Source: Tubulanus polymorphus (taxonomy: Eukaryota > Nemertea > Palaeonemertea > Tubulaniformes > Tubulanidae). Taken from it: DNA of 64,000 nucleotides. Within the stretch, counting starts at the first letter, position 1; each line of letters opens with the position of its first letter. Below are positions 21,416 to 30,654 of the stretch, piece after piece. The notes under the pieces were generated by a model. The model saw only the letters and a list, made by a program, of their open reading frames with translations, searched no databases and was not told the origin of the DNA. A program made the translations under genes and the position numbers. The DNA lies in the NCBI RefSeq assembly GCF_964204645.1, contig NC_134029.1, positions 15,492,850 to 15,556,849 on the forward strand, in the 5' to 3' direction.

Positions 21416-24400
21416 TCAATAGGGTTTTCTGTGAAATAACAGAAAACCCTAATAACTGATGTTGAATATCCTAAAATAAGTATATCTTCTAAAGTTAAAT
21501 TCATAAAATCTGAAGATAAACCAATATATAATATAAATTCTCATTCACAACATATTATATCTAAACAACATATAGATGATAAATTAGATAAATGTTATAA
21601 TGAAGTAAAAACTAAAATAGAAGAGAAATATTTTGAAGGATCTGGTTTAATATTTGATGAGATAATATTTATGACTTAACATGTTTATAACACAAAATAT
21701 AATAAGTTAACTAAATCAAAACCAATTGATGAAAATAATTTATCATATTATAAAGATGATAGTATAAATGGAACAAGTTATATTAAACTACCATTTAAAA
21801 CTAATGCTGTAATAAATGTACAAAATTTTGATGATAAATGTTTTCTATGGGCTATAATAAGTTGTTTACATCCTGCAACTTATAATATTTGTAGATTAAC
21901 TCATTATAAACCATTTGAAAATAATTATAAGATAGATAAGTATCCTGTTAGAATTGAAAACATCCCAAAAATAGAAAGAGATAATAATTTAAGAATAAAT
22001 CTATTTGATTTAATCAAATTACCAAATACAAAAGGTAACAATATAAGACATTATACATTAGAACCTTTATATTTATCAAAAGATTATGATTCAAATGATG
22101 TTATAGATATATTATATTATGAAAACCATTATATGTGGATTAAACAAATCGATTTATTTTTTAAATCAGAAAATGATCACCATAAAATATATCTTTGTAG
22201 AAAATGTTTACATAGATTCAGTAATGAAAGTACATTATTAAATAATAAACAATTATGTGAAAATCATGATTATTGTAAATTAGTTTTACCAAATGAAAAG
22301 GATAAAATATTAGAATTCAAAAAATATGATTACAAAAATAAAGTACCATTTGTTATATATGGAGATTTTGAATCATTAAATAAAGAATTAACTGATCAAG
22401 ATAGAAAAGAAATATATTATAAAAGAAAGAAATTAAATTCTAATGAAAATGATTTTTCAGATGAACCACCAAAAACAAATACTATTAAAAAGATTCATCA
22501 ATCAGCTGCTGCTTTCGGGTTATATATTCAATCTGATTATCCAGAACTAATTAAAAGTGAATATTATCATTATAGAAATGAAAATGTTATCCATCATTTT
22601 TGTGACTTATTAATTGAATATGAAATAAGATTTAGTAAATTATTGAATACAAATATAGAAATTATAATGACAGAAGAAGATAAAGAAGAATTTGCGTTTG
22701 CAGGTAAATGTTATTATTGTGAAAAGATATTTAATAATAAAGATAAAAAAGTAAGAGACCATGATCATTTGAATGGAAAGTTTAGAGGCGCTGCACATGA
22801 GAATTGTAACTTACAAGCTAAGAAAATTAACTTTGTGCCAGTTATATTTCATAATCTATCAGGATATGATGCACATTTATTCATCAAACAGTTATGCCAT
22901 AAAATAGAAGAAATCAATAATGAAATAGAAATATTAAATTCAAATAGATCAAAAGATAAAATACCAACTTATAAATTTAGAATGTTAGCTAAAACATCTG
23001 AGAATTATATATCATTCCAATTTGGTTGCCTAAGATTTATAGATTCATATAGATTTTTAAATAGTTCATTAGATAACTTATCAAAATCATTAGTTGATGA
23101 TGAATTAAAAATATTAAAGCAACACTACCCAAATAATGATGATTTTCAATTAATGAGATATAAAGGAGCAATTCCATATTCTTTCTATAAAAATCATAAT
23201 GATTTTAACATAACTGAATTATTGAAAGAACAATTCTATGATGAATTAAAAAATGAATATGTTAAAGATGAAGTATATAATAGAACATTGAATATTTGGA
23301 ATCATTTCAAAATAGAAAATCATGGGCAATTAGTAGATTTATATTTAAAATCAGATGTATTATTATTAACCGATATATTCGAAAGGTTTAGAGATGTAAA
23401 CCTAAAATATTTCAATATTGATCCTTGTCATTTTTATTCATCACCAGGATTAACATGGGATTGTGGATTAAAATTTACAAATATAAAAATGGATTTGTTA
23501 ACAAATATAGATCAATTACTATTATTTGAAAAATCTATAAGAGGAGGTGTATCAGGTGTATTAGGTGATAGATATTTCAATGTAAATGATAATCCTGGAT
23601 ATAAGTTATTATATATAGATGCAAATAATTTGGGCAATGATGGAACCACAACCTTATGGAGTATTTGAATTAACTGAAGTTTTACAGAATGAAAATAATG
23701 ATAAATTTGATTGGAAGAAAAGAATTCTAGATATTGCAGATGATTCAGATACTGGTTACTTCTTTGTTGTAGATTTAGAATATCCTGAACATATTAAATT
23801 TAAATCTAGAAATCTAGCATACTGTCCAGAACATAAAACTGTAACTCATGAAGAATTATCAAATTATCAAAAAAGAATTAAACCCGAAAATCATATTCAT
23901 ACAGAAAAGTTAATGGTAACTCAAGAAGATAAATATAATTATGTAGTACATTATAGAATGTTAAAGTTTTATTTGAATCAAGGAATGATTCTAAAAAAGT
24001 ACATAGATATATTTCATTTAGTCAATCTAAGTGGTTAGAAAAATATATAGATTTTAACACCAAACAGAGAACTAAAGCTAAAACTGATTTCGAGAAAGAT
24101 TTCTTCAAGTTAATGAATAATGCATTCTATGGTAAGACTTGGTGAAACTATGACTATGGTGAAAATATTAGAAATAGAAATGATATTGAGTTAGTTAGTA
24201 ATGGTAAAAGAATTAGACATTTACAATCATATCCTAAGTTCATTGGTAACAGAATATCTGATGAAAATTTAGCCGCAGTTAACATGAGAAGAACATCAAT
24301 GAAATTTAATAAACCAATCTATGTTGGCGCTTCAGTTTTAGAATTATCAAAATTACTAATGTATGAATTCTATTATAATGTATTACAACCACTTTTTGGA

Positions 24401-24989
24401 GAAAAACATATAGAAATATTATATTTTGATACAGATTCTTACATATTAAAGATAAAAACTGGTAACATAACTGATGATTTAAAAACATTAAAACATCATT
24501 TTGATTTTAGTAACTATCCTAAAAATCATGAATTGTTTAGCAATGATAATAAAAAAGTTCCCGGTAAATTCAAAGATGAATTAGGTGGCGAAGAAATGAT
24601 AGAGTTCATAGGTATTAGATCTGTATGTATTCATATAAAACTAAAACTCATGAAGCTAAAAATTTAAAAGGAATAACCAAAAGTGTAGTAGAAAAGAATA
24701 TTCATTTCAAAGATTACATCAATTGTTTATTCAATGAAGAAGTTAGAAAACATAAGATGAGATGTTTAAGATCTGAAGATCATGAAATGTTTATTGAAGA
24801 AATTGAGAAGATAAGTCTAAACCCATTTGATGATAAAAGATATATTTTAGATGATGGAATTCATACAGTTGCTTATGGTTGTAATTTAGATGAATACTTA
24901 AAATTTAAAAGAGAAGAAACAAAAGAGAACGAGATAATGAAAAGAATTCTAACGTGTTAATCAAATTTTAATAAAAATATGTTATTAAA

Positions 24990-25343
24990 ATGGAGAGTAA
25001 ACAAGCACACAGTGAGAACAACAAATTATTTCTAGATAGAATTAAAGATACTACAAATGTAAAATCTGTAGATTATAAATTCAAAATGTTAACAGAATTA
25101 ACAATCCATAAAAAATATCTAATTACAAATATTGTTACAGTTACTAACAAATATGGAGATAAATTAGTTATACACTTAGAATATGAAGGATTAAAAGGAA
25201 ATACATATAAATTCAGAACATATTTACCGGATAGATTTCATAGATTATCAAGTGAAGATTTAGAAGAATTATGTTCTGGTGATTTCTATTTCGTATACAA
25301 AGGTAACAATGAAAAAGGGCACCATGAAATAGATTTCGAATGA
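24990..25343 (+). CDS. Polinton small replication-side protein, 117 aa
   Basis: The start lies in the early-type leader shared with PolB, 29 bases after the PolB stop. The protein has a basic N-terminal half, then a beta-rich region with TNKYGDKLVIHLEYEG and YLPDRFHRLSSEDLE, ending GHHEIDFE. Short proteins with a T-K-Y-G block and an L-P-x-R block are frequent in such elements and look compatible with an OB-fold single-stranded-DNA-binding role. That role is inference from pattern and position only. A decayed copy is at 52063-52396. Confidence 0.7.
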   Translation: MESKQAHSENNKLFLDRIKDTTNVKSVDYKFKMLTELTIHKKYLITNIVTVTNKYGDKLVIHLEYEGLKGNTYKFRTYLPDRFHRLSSEDLEELCSGDFYFVYKGNNEKGHHEIDFE

Positions 25344-25360
25344 GAAAATATGTAAAATAA

Positions 25361-26104
25361 ATGGTAGAATTAAAAGAATACAGAATATTTGTAGATTCCA
25401 GAAAACTTACAAATTATGAATCACATAATTTATTAGTACAATTAGATAGAGAATTCAAAAATTGTGTTGATTAAAAATTAGTTAATATAAGTTTATGTAA
25501 TTCTTTTCATAATATATCGAATAAAAGTCTTGATCATTTAGCTTTTAAGATTTATGATAGAAATTTGAATAAATGGTTTCATCTTTATCTAAAACCAAAA
25601 TTATATAATTTAGAAACATTAGCGCAAGAAATTAATAAAAGAGCTCGTTTAAAAATGGGCTCAGCTGCTCGATTTGAAATTAAATTTATCAAAAGTGATA
25701 GTTCGAATAAAATAAGAATAAAGTTAACTAATGAACAACATAGATTTCTAGTAAGAAAACCTTTAGCTAAACTATTTGGAATTCTTCCGGATAGACATTA
25801 TTCAAATACAAATATAATACCTTTTACACACTTTTATATTTATTGCAATTTAATCGAGACTACAAAAACTTTCGAAGCAACTAAAGATACAATTTGTAAT
25901 TCTAGTATATTAAATATTTTACCGCTGAAAAATGTTAAACAATTTGGAACGCAAATAAATTATAATTTAGCTGAATGTGATTTCAAACCTTGTATTCCAC
26001 ATTTTAATAATTTTAAATTAGAAATAAGAAATCATAATGGTTATTTAATTGATTTGAATAACTTTCCTGTAATTTATGAATTAGTTATAAGATGTAAAGA
26101 GTAA
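25361..26104 (+). pseudogene. Polinton minor capsid (penton-like) protein; one nonsense codon
   Basis: The start ATG at 25361 is in AAAATAAATGG. The frame is the same before and after a TAA at 25472-25474, so this is one 247-codon gene with a single stop; the corresponding codon in the copy at 51285 is sense. Features are KPKLYNLETLAQEINKRA, a THFYIYCNLIE strand, and a C-terminal beta-rich part ending RNHNGYLIDLNNFPVIYEL. Length, position and this pattern fit the single-jelly-roll penton protein that caps capsid vertices in Polintons. Confidence 0.7.
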
Positions 26105-26120
26105 TTTTTCACCTATATAA

Positions 26121-26471
26121 ATGAATATAACTGTTGGACCGAGTATATGTTTTGAGTTTGATTTTAAACGTGAGAAAGAAATGAAATTTAACATTAATGA
26201 TGTAATTACACATATCAAAAATATTGCATTTTCTAATGAAACAACATTTGAGTATGAAACAAAAATAGATAAAGAAACTTTAAATGTAGAAAAGATTACT
26301 AATTTAATTAGAGAATCTTTAAGATTTTATGAATTAGATGAAGATTTTATCATCGATGATATTAAAAAAATAATAATTGAAATATATACAAATGAAACTA
26401 GTAATGAAATAAATGTTGAATTAATCATAAATAAGATAACTAAATATTTTGATGATAGTAATTTTTTTTAA
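26121..26471 (+). CDS. Polinton protein of unknown function, 116 aa
   Basis: The start is in TATATAAATG, 17 bases after the penton gene. The N-terminus (MNITVGPSICFEFDF) is strongly conserved in the two other copies (40328 and 51268). The rest is charged and predicted helical. I do not recognise a domain. Consistent placement after the penton gene suggests a virion-linked role. Confidence 0.6.
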   Translation: MNITVGPSICFEFDFKREKEMKFNINDVITHIKNIAFSNETTFEYETKIDKETLNVEKITNLIRESLRFYELDEDFIIDDIKKIIIEIYTNETSNEINVELIINKITKYFDDSNFF

Positions 26472-26478
26472 ATAAATG
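26463..26478 (+). promoter_or_regulatory. late-type start motif, TTTTTTTAAATAAATG
   Basis: A T-run runs directly into TAAATAAATG, whose ATG is the start codon of the next gene. The same arrangement precedes at least five structural-side genes. Confidence 0.6.
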
Positions 26479-26697
26479 AGTGATAATAAGTGGATAATAA
26501 CTGGATTATATAATGGCGCATTACTATCAGTTGGAACTGTTGGTTATTCAATGGTATTAAAAAAAGTATTCAAAATGGGAAGTGTTAATGTTGATAGATT
26601 TGATATAAATGATATTTTAAAATTAACGTTAGCAGTTACTTTATCTAATTTAACTATTGATTATTTGGAAAAACAAAAATATATTCCTCCCATATAA
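26476..26697 (+). CDS. Polinton small membrane protein, 73 aa
   Basis: It has two hydrophobic segments (TGLYNGALLSVGTVGYSMVL and LKLTLAVTLSNLTI) separated by a polar loop with VDRFDINDI. It begins five bases after the previous stop and has copies at 40650 and 50914. The sequence suggests a membrane or virion-associated protein. Function unknown. Confidence 0.7.
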   Translation: MSDNKWIITGLYNGALLSVGTVGYSMVLKKVFKMGSVNVDRFDINDILKLTLAVTLSNLTIDYLEKQKYIPPI

Positions 26698-26708
26698 ATG
26701 CGTAATTA

Positions 26709-26724
26709 TTTTACTAAATAAATG
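26709..26724 (+). promoter_or_regulatory. late-type start motif, ATTTTACTAAATAAATG
   Basis: A T-rich stretch is followed by CTAAATAAATG overlapping the start codon at 26722. Confidence 0.6.
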
Positions 26725-27149
26725 GCTTCTGCAATTATAACTATTATAGGATCGGCAATTGTTAACGCTTTAGCATTTACTGGTGGTGGATATTTATTTA
26801 AACATATTGATAAAAATATTTCATTAGGAGAACAAAGAAGACATAACTTAGCATTAGAGAAATATAATAGAGCTGCAGAAGAATATAGAGAAATGGGACA
26901 AAACTATATGGATTACATCAATAAAGAATTATATGATCAGAAGATTTCACATAGAGATTTTCTTTTCAATCAGTCGATGATGCAATGAATTTATATAACG
27001 CGGTAACCAATAAAGAAAAATTACATCTATACAAACCTAAATTATCAGATTTTTATACCCCAAGTAAAGAACAACAGAAATATGAAATAATTTGGATTTT
27101 AGGCGGAACTGTTATTGTTATATTTGTTGCTTATAAGTTTACTAATTAG
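26722..27149 (+). pseudogene. Polinton membrane/helical protein, ~140 aa, frameshifted
   Basis: It is nearly identical to the intact 140-residue gene at 50247-50669. A shift at about 26958-26985 (after SHRDF) diverts the frame to an early stop, while the original tail (LHLYKPKLSDFYTPS-like and a hydrophobic C-terminus) continues to 27149. It has an N-terminal hydrophobic segment (AIITIIGSAIVNALAFTGGG), an amphipathic helix rich in A, E and R, and a C-terminal membrane anchor. The family is widespread in animal Polintons. Role unknown, probably virion-linked. Confidence 0.8.
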
Positions 27150-27157
27150 TAATTTTT

Positions 27158-27173
27158 TTTTGCTAAATAAATG
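27158..27173 (+). promoter_or_regulatory. late-type start motif, TTTTTTGCTAAATAAATG
   Basis: T-run plus CTAAATAAATG overlaps the start codon at 27171. Confidence 0.6.
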
Positions 27174-27587
27174 GAAGATAAAATTGATAGTATTGATATT
27201 ATTCCTCATGATATAAATAAAACTATATTAAAAACATATTTAGAAAAACAAATATTAGAATTTGAAAGTGACTTAAAGATAAAAAAGAAAAAATATTTAA
27301 AAAGTAAAATTATATATTATTTGATTATAAGTGGTTCGGTTACAATTAGTTCTGTAATAACATTTCTAGCAATATTCAGTCCATTAACACCTTTAGCTAT
27401 ATCAATTGGTGTATTAGGATTAAGTTCAAGTGTTTTAACCGGTATAAGTTCAAAATTAAATATAAAAAGTAATAAAGAAAAAATTAAAACTAATATAAAA
27501 GAAATTAATAAATTAAAGAATACACTTGATTATATAATCAGTTTAAATGGTCATATAACAGTTGAAGAAGAAGATAAATTATTATAA
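27171..27587 (+). CDS. Polinton two-segment membrane protein, 138 aa
   Basis: It has an N-terminal coiled region, then two membrane segments (IIYYLIISGSVTISSVITFL and PLAISIGVLGLSSSVLTGIS) and a C-terminal lysine-rich helix ending in SLNGHITVEEEDKLL. In the copy at 49791 the frame runs six residues further (KELINY); here a TAA after LL shortens it. The glycine/serine-rich membrane pair followed by a helical tail is a recurring Polinton family. Function unknown. Confidence 0.75.
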   Translation: MEDKIDSIDIIPHDINKTILKTYLEKQILEFESDLKIKKKKYLKSKIIYYLIISGSVTISSVITFLAIFSPLTPLAISIGVLGLSSSVLTGISSKLNIKSNKEKIKTNIKEINKLKNTLDYIISLNGHITVEEEDKLL

Positions 27588-27605
27588 GAATTAATAAATT
27601 ATTAA

Positions 27606-27624
27606 TTTCTTTATTAAATAAATG
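27606..27624 (+). promoter_or_regulatory. late-type start motif, TTTCTTTATTAAATAAATG
   Basis: The same T-rich plus TTAAATAAATG arrangement lies at the start codon of the 471-residue gene. Confidence 0.6.
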
Positions 27625-29037
27625 GTAGATAGTTTTCCAAAAGCTTTCCAATATAATAAATCAATTAAATATAATATTCCAGCAATAGATTTTAATAAAG
27701 ATATTACATACAGAAATGAAGTTTTAGATTCATTAACTAATTTAGAAATTTATGTTACTGAAACTAATAATTTTAATGCAAAGATGGAAAATATATTTCA
27801 TGTATATTTAATTAATTTTAAAAAATTGAAAGATGGAAAACAATGGTTATTAAAATCTAATATGAAGTATTGGCAGAACCAATTAAATTTTGCTGTTTAT
27901 TGTTCAACAACAGGTTGTGGAATTAGTTGGAATGATCATTTGAATAATTCTAAATATAAATTAATTCAAAGTTTATTTAGATTTCATACATACTTTCAAA
28001 TAAGAATAATATTAAATGAATTAGAGTGCGCTTTACCAGGATCTAGATATTTTAAAGAATTAGATGATAATATTAATTTATCAAAGTTTTATAAAATTTG
28101 TAATGAATTTAATATAGATATAAATAATTCTGATTTTAGAACAAAAATTGGAACAATAAGATCACTTCCTTGCCCTAAAAAGATTGCAGAATATTGTGCA
28201 CTTCCCATACCATCTAATAGCTTTTATAATATCTATAATAATAAATTAGGTTATAGTAAAATAGAAACTAAGGATTTAGAAACATTAAATTTCAATAAAT
28301 TACCGACATTTTATGATAATTTAAAACAAGAAAACAATAATGGTTGGGTTTATTTTATTTTAGAAAATAGTGAAGGTTTTACTAAATCAGGTATACAAAG
28401 AATAAATCAATCTATTAGAACTTATTTGATATGTATTCTAGGATCACAGGTTGAAACAAGATCCCCAATAATTGGAAATTTAAATACATCATTTGATACA
28501 CAGAAACAATTTAAAGTTTTATTTGAAGATTCAATTCATAATGATAAAAATAGATCGATTCCAGAAAACATTATAAGATATCAAAATTATTTAGATAAAT
28601 CTCATGTAAGACTTAATTATTGTATAGGCCCTAATCTATTAATTATTTCTAATGATTTAGTATTAAAGATGGGAAATATAATTGGTTATAATAATCTAAT
28701 TAAAACCGCAACAATAAATAATTCATTTGGATTGAATGATATAAATAAAAAGATAATTACTGCCCCAAAATTAATGGAAGGTGAAAAAACTAAAAAACAT
28801 ATTCAATCAACAGAAACTAAAACTAATAATATTAAATTAAATAATGATTCTAAAATAAAAGATTACAATACATCAGAAAATGGTGCCGTACGGCACCCAC
28901 ACGGTGATATAAAAACTGATATTATTCAACATGATATAATTAAAACTGATAATGATAATAAATCCCATGAAAATACTAAATTAGCTATAACTTGTATAGG
29001 AATTGTAATTGGAGGAATATTATATTTTAAATTTTAA
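27622..29037 (+). CDS. Polinton conserved protein with C-terminal membrane anchor, 471 aa
   Basis: The central part has the conserved block QLNFAVYCSTTGCGISWNDH followed by LFRFHTYFQIRIILNELEC and ALPGSRYF, shared with the copy at 48579-49774 and recognisable as a common Polinton family. The C-terminal tail is low-complexity and polar, then ends in a hydrophobic anchor (LAITCIGIVIGGILYFKF). A GC-rich block at 28882-28908 encodes ENGAVRHPHGD in frame; the copy at 48.7 kb lacks it. Membrane anchoring suggests an envelope or virion surface role, which is inference. Confidence 0.75.
   Translation: MVDSFPKAFQYNKSIKYNIPAIDFNKDITYRNEVLDSLTNLEIYVTETNNFNAKMENIFHVYLINFKKLKDGKQWLLKSNMKYWQNQLNFAVYCSTTGCGISWNDHLNNSKYKLIQSLFRFHTYFQIRIILNELECALPGSRYFKELDDNINLSKFYKICNEFNIDINNSDFRTKIGTIRSLPCPKKIAEYCALPIPSNSFYNIYNNKLGYSKIETKDLETLNFNKLPTFYDNLKQENNNGWVYFILENSEGFTKSGIQRINQSIRTYLICILGSQVETRSPIIGNLNTSFDTQKQFKVLFEDSIHNDKNRSIPENIIRYQNYLDKSHVRLNYCIGPNLLIISNDLVLKMGNIIGYNNLIKTATINNSFGLNDINKKIITAPKLMEGEKTKKHIQSTETKTNNIKLNNDSKIKDYNTSENGAVRHPHGDIKTDIIQHDIIKTDNDNKSHENTKLAITCIGIVIGGILYFKF
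28882..28908 (+). repeat. GC-rich palindromic mini-insert (GGTGCCGTACGGCACC)
   Basis: A perfect 16-bp palindrome plus CACACGGTGA sits in very AT-rich coding sequence, in frame. Related blocks are at 15731-15750 and 15800-15824. The homologous position of the copy at 48.7 kb does not have it. Confidence 0.8.
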
Positions 29038-29053
29038 TTTTTTTATTATGTTA

Positions 29054-30559
29054 ATGGATGTAGCAGGTGGAGAAGATTATGAAATGGATGACATGGGAAA
29101 TAATAATGAAGGATATATTGATGATGATTATAATGATGCAGGCGCTAATCTTAATGAAACTAATATTGATAATGATGATGAATCAGCATATAATTCTAAT
29201 TTAGCAGATAGTGGTTCTAAAGGTCAATCAACAGATGAATTTGATAGAAGAACTAGATCGAGAATAAATCCTGAAAATGAAAATCCAGATTTAGTAAAAC
29301 AAAATTTAGAATATAATGAATATATTTATAATTTTAAACCTATATTTGAAAAATCTGGATATAATATCAATGCCAGAGGCGCTAGACTTTTAGTACAAGA
29401 ATTAAAGTTTTTAGATGGTGAATATTATTATCGTTCGAAAGATGATTATTATATTGATATCTCTTATAAAAAACAAAACAAAATATTAGCAGAATCAACT
29501 TTGCTTAAGTCTGACTCATTACTATCTAGAATTAAAATAATAAGAAATAGTAATGAAATAGAAGATGTAACACAAGAAGAAATTATTAAAAATGAAAGAG
29601 TATTTAAACAAAGAATTAATGAATTATTTGAAATAATCGATAATAATTTAGAAACAGAAACAACTTCTGAACAGAATAAAACTTCCAAAACTAGTAAACT
29701 TAAATCAAATAAAGTTCCAATTGAAAAACTTTTACCGAATGGATTACTTGATGCAACAGATCAAGAATTAGAAGATTTAGATATATTTTCTGATAAAGCA
29801 ATTAGAGAGATTATTAGTATAAGAAATACATCTGATAAAATTGCGCATGATAAAAGTATAAGAGATTTTAAAATTAGAACTTTAGAAAAAGAATTAACTG
29901 ATAAAAATAAAGAAATAGAACAATTAAAATTAGATAGAGATAATAAAGTTATTGAAGAAATTGAGTTTAAAAAAAGAAATGCATATTTAGAAAAAGAAAT
30001 AGATGATTTAGAATATAACATAGAATTACAAAAAGAAGAAATTAAATTATTATTAAAATCATATGATTATAATATTAATAGATTATAAGTTATTTTTAAA
30101 GATTTGTTGATAAAACCAGATTCTAAAATATCATTGAAAGATAGAATCAAATTATTATTTAAATTAGAAGGTATAACAATTCTTTCAATTCTAACAGCTG
30201 TAACTATGTTATTTACAACAATTGGTTTAGCTATATCAAATGCTTTGAAATCTACTCCTACTCCCAATAAACCAGATAAACCCCCAGGTAATAATTCTAT
30301 ACAAGATAAAGTTAAAGATGGTTTAAAGAAATTAGCAAAATATTTATGGGAACTATCTAAAAAATCTGCTGCAGCTTTACCAGGAATTATTGCATCAATT
30401 GTTGGTTTTATATTGAAATCTGCAGGAAACATTATTAACTTTGCTGCTGAACATATTATTTTATTTTTAATTACAGTTGTAAGTGCTATTATTTTTGGAT
30501 TAGTAAATATGATATCAAAAAAATATCAAGTAAACATGATATCAAAAAATATCAAGTAA
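29054..30559 (+). pseudogene. Polinton coiled-coil / membrane protein; one nonsense codon
   Basis: The start is taken at 29054 (TTAATGGATG), matching the start of the copy at 48562; an upstream in-frame extension overlaps the previous gene. A TAA at 30086-30088 divides it, but the frame is unchanged and the other copy has a lysine codon there. Acidic N-terminus (YEMDDMGNNNEG), GARLLVQELKFL domain, long coiled coil (about residues 240-345), then KDRIKLLFKLEGITILSILT, a proline-rich linker and hydrophobic segments (AALPGIIASIVGFIL; IILFLITVVSAIIFGL). The coiled coil plus C-terminal membrane domain is a known Polinton layout. Exact role unknown. Confidence 0.8.
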
Positions 30560-30620
30560 ACATGATATCAAAAAATATCAAGTAAACATGATATCAAAAA
30601 ATATCAAGTAACCATGATAA
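30508..30620 (+). repeat. 26-bp tandem repeat at the gene 3' end (four copies)
   Basis: ATGATATCAAAAAATATCAA plus GTAAAC repeats with period 26 from about 30510 to 30612; the first unit has one extra A. The copy at 47.1 kb has a single unit, so the array expanded in this copy and alters the protein's C-terminus. Confidence 0.9.
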
Positions 30621-30639
30621 AAAATAAATAATTAATTTT

Positions 30640-30654
30640 TTTGTTAAATAAATG
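30640..30654 (+). promoter_or_regulatory. late-type start motif before the major capsid gene
   Basis: AATTTTTTTGTTAAATAAATG overlaps the start codon at 30652. The copy at 47060 (minus) keeps it unchanged. Confidence 0.65.

Larger units (their letters stand above)
17764..21451. mobile_element. composite repeat insertion inside PolB (3.7 kb)
   Basis: PolB coding sequence stops matching its homologue at about 17764 and resumes at about 21452. The left edge has the hairpin GCTGCAAAGCAGC followed by GATAACGGGTTTTCTGC. The right edge has the palindrome AGGGTTTTCTGT...ACAGAAAACCCT. Inside lie a LINE RT fragment, two blocks of one minisatellite, and a pearl-like element between them. Single hairpins near each end and no clear TIR suggest a Helitron/Helentron-like element, but no Rep or helicase is present. 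Confidence 0.7.
17233..24960 (+). pseudogene. polB: Polinton DNA polymerase B (interrupted by a 3.7-kb insertion)
   Basis: This is the replicative polymerase of the element (protein-primed type B family). N-terminal zinc fingers (CPTCN-type; CDTCNQSFSDKRYYNEH) precede the insertion at 17764-21451. After it come a conserved N-terminal domain (FDDKCFLWAIISCLHP), another finger (CRKCLHRF), Exo I (VIYGDFESLNK), an HNH/EndoVII-like insert (CYYCEKIFNNKDKKVRDHDH), Exo II (FHNLSGYDAHLF), Exo III (YLKSDVLLL), motif A (YIDANNL), motif B (KLMNNAFYGKT) and motif C (YFDTDSY). Lesions are TAG at 17323, TAA at 21677-21679, a deletion/frameshift inside motif A at ~23630, and frameshifts at ~23985, ~24140 and ~24625. 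Confidence 0.93.

Noticed and set aside
29009-29053. upstream start for the coiled-coil gene
   Set aside because: It overlaps the previous gene and the other copy starts at the position matching 29054.
30104-30559. independent gene
   Set aside because: It is in the same frame as 29054-30085 and continuous with it in the copy at 47.5 kb; only a nonsense codon separates them.
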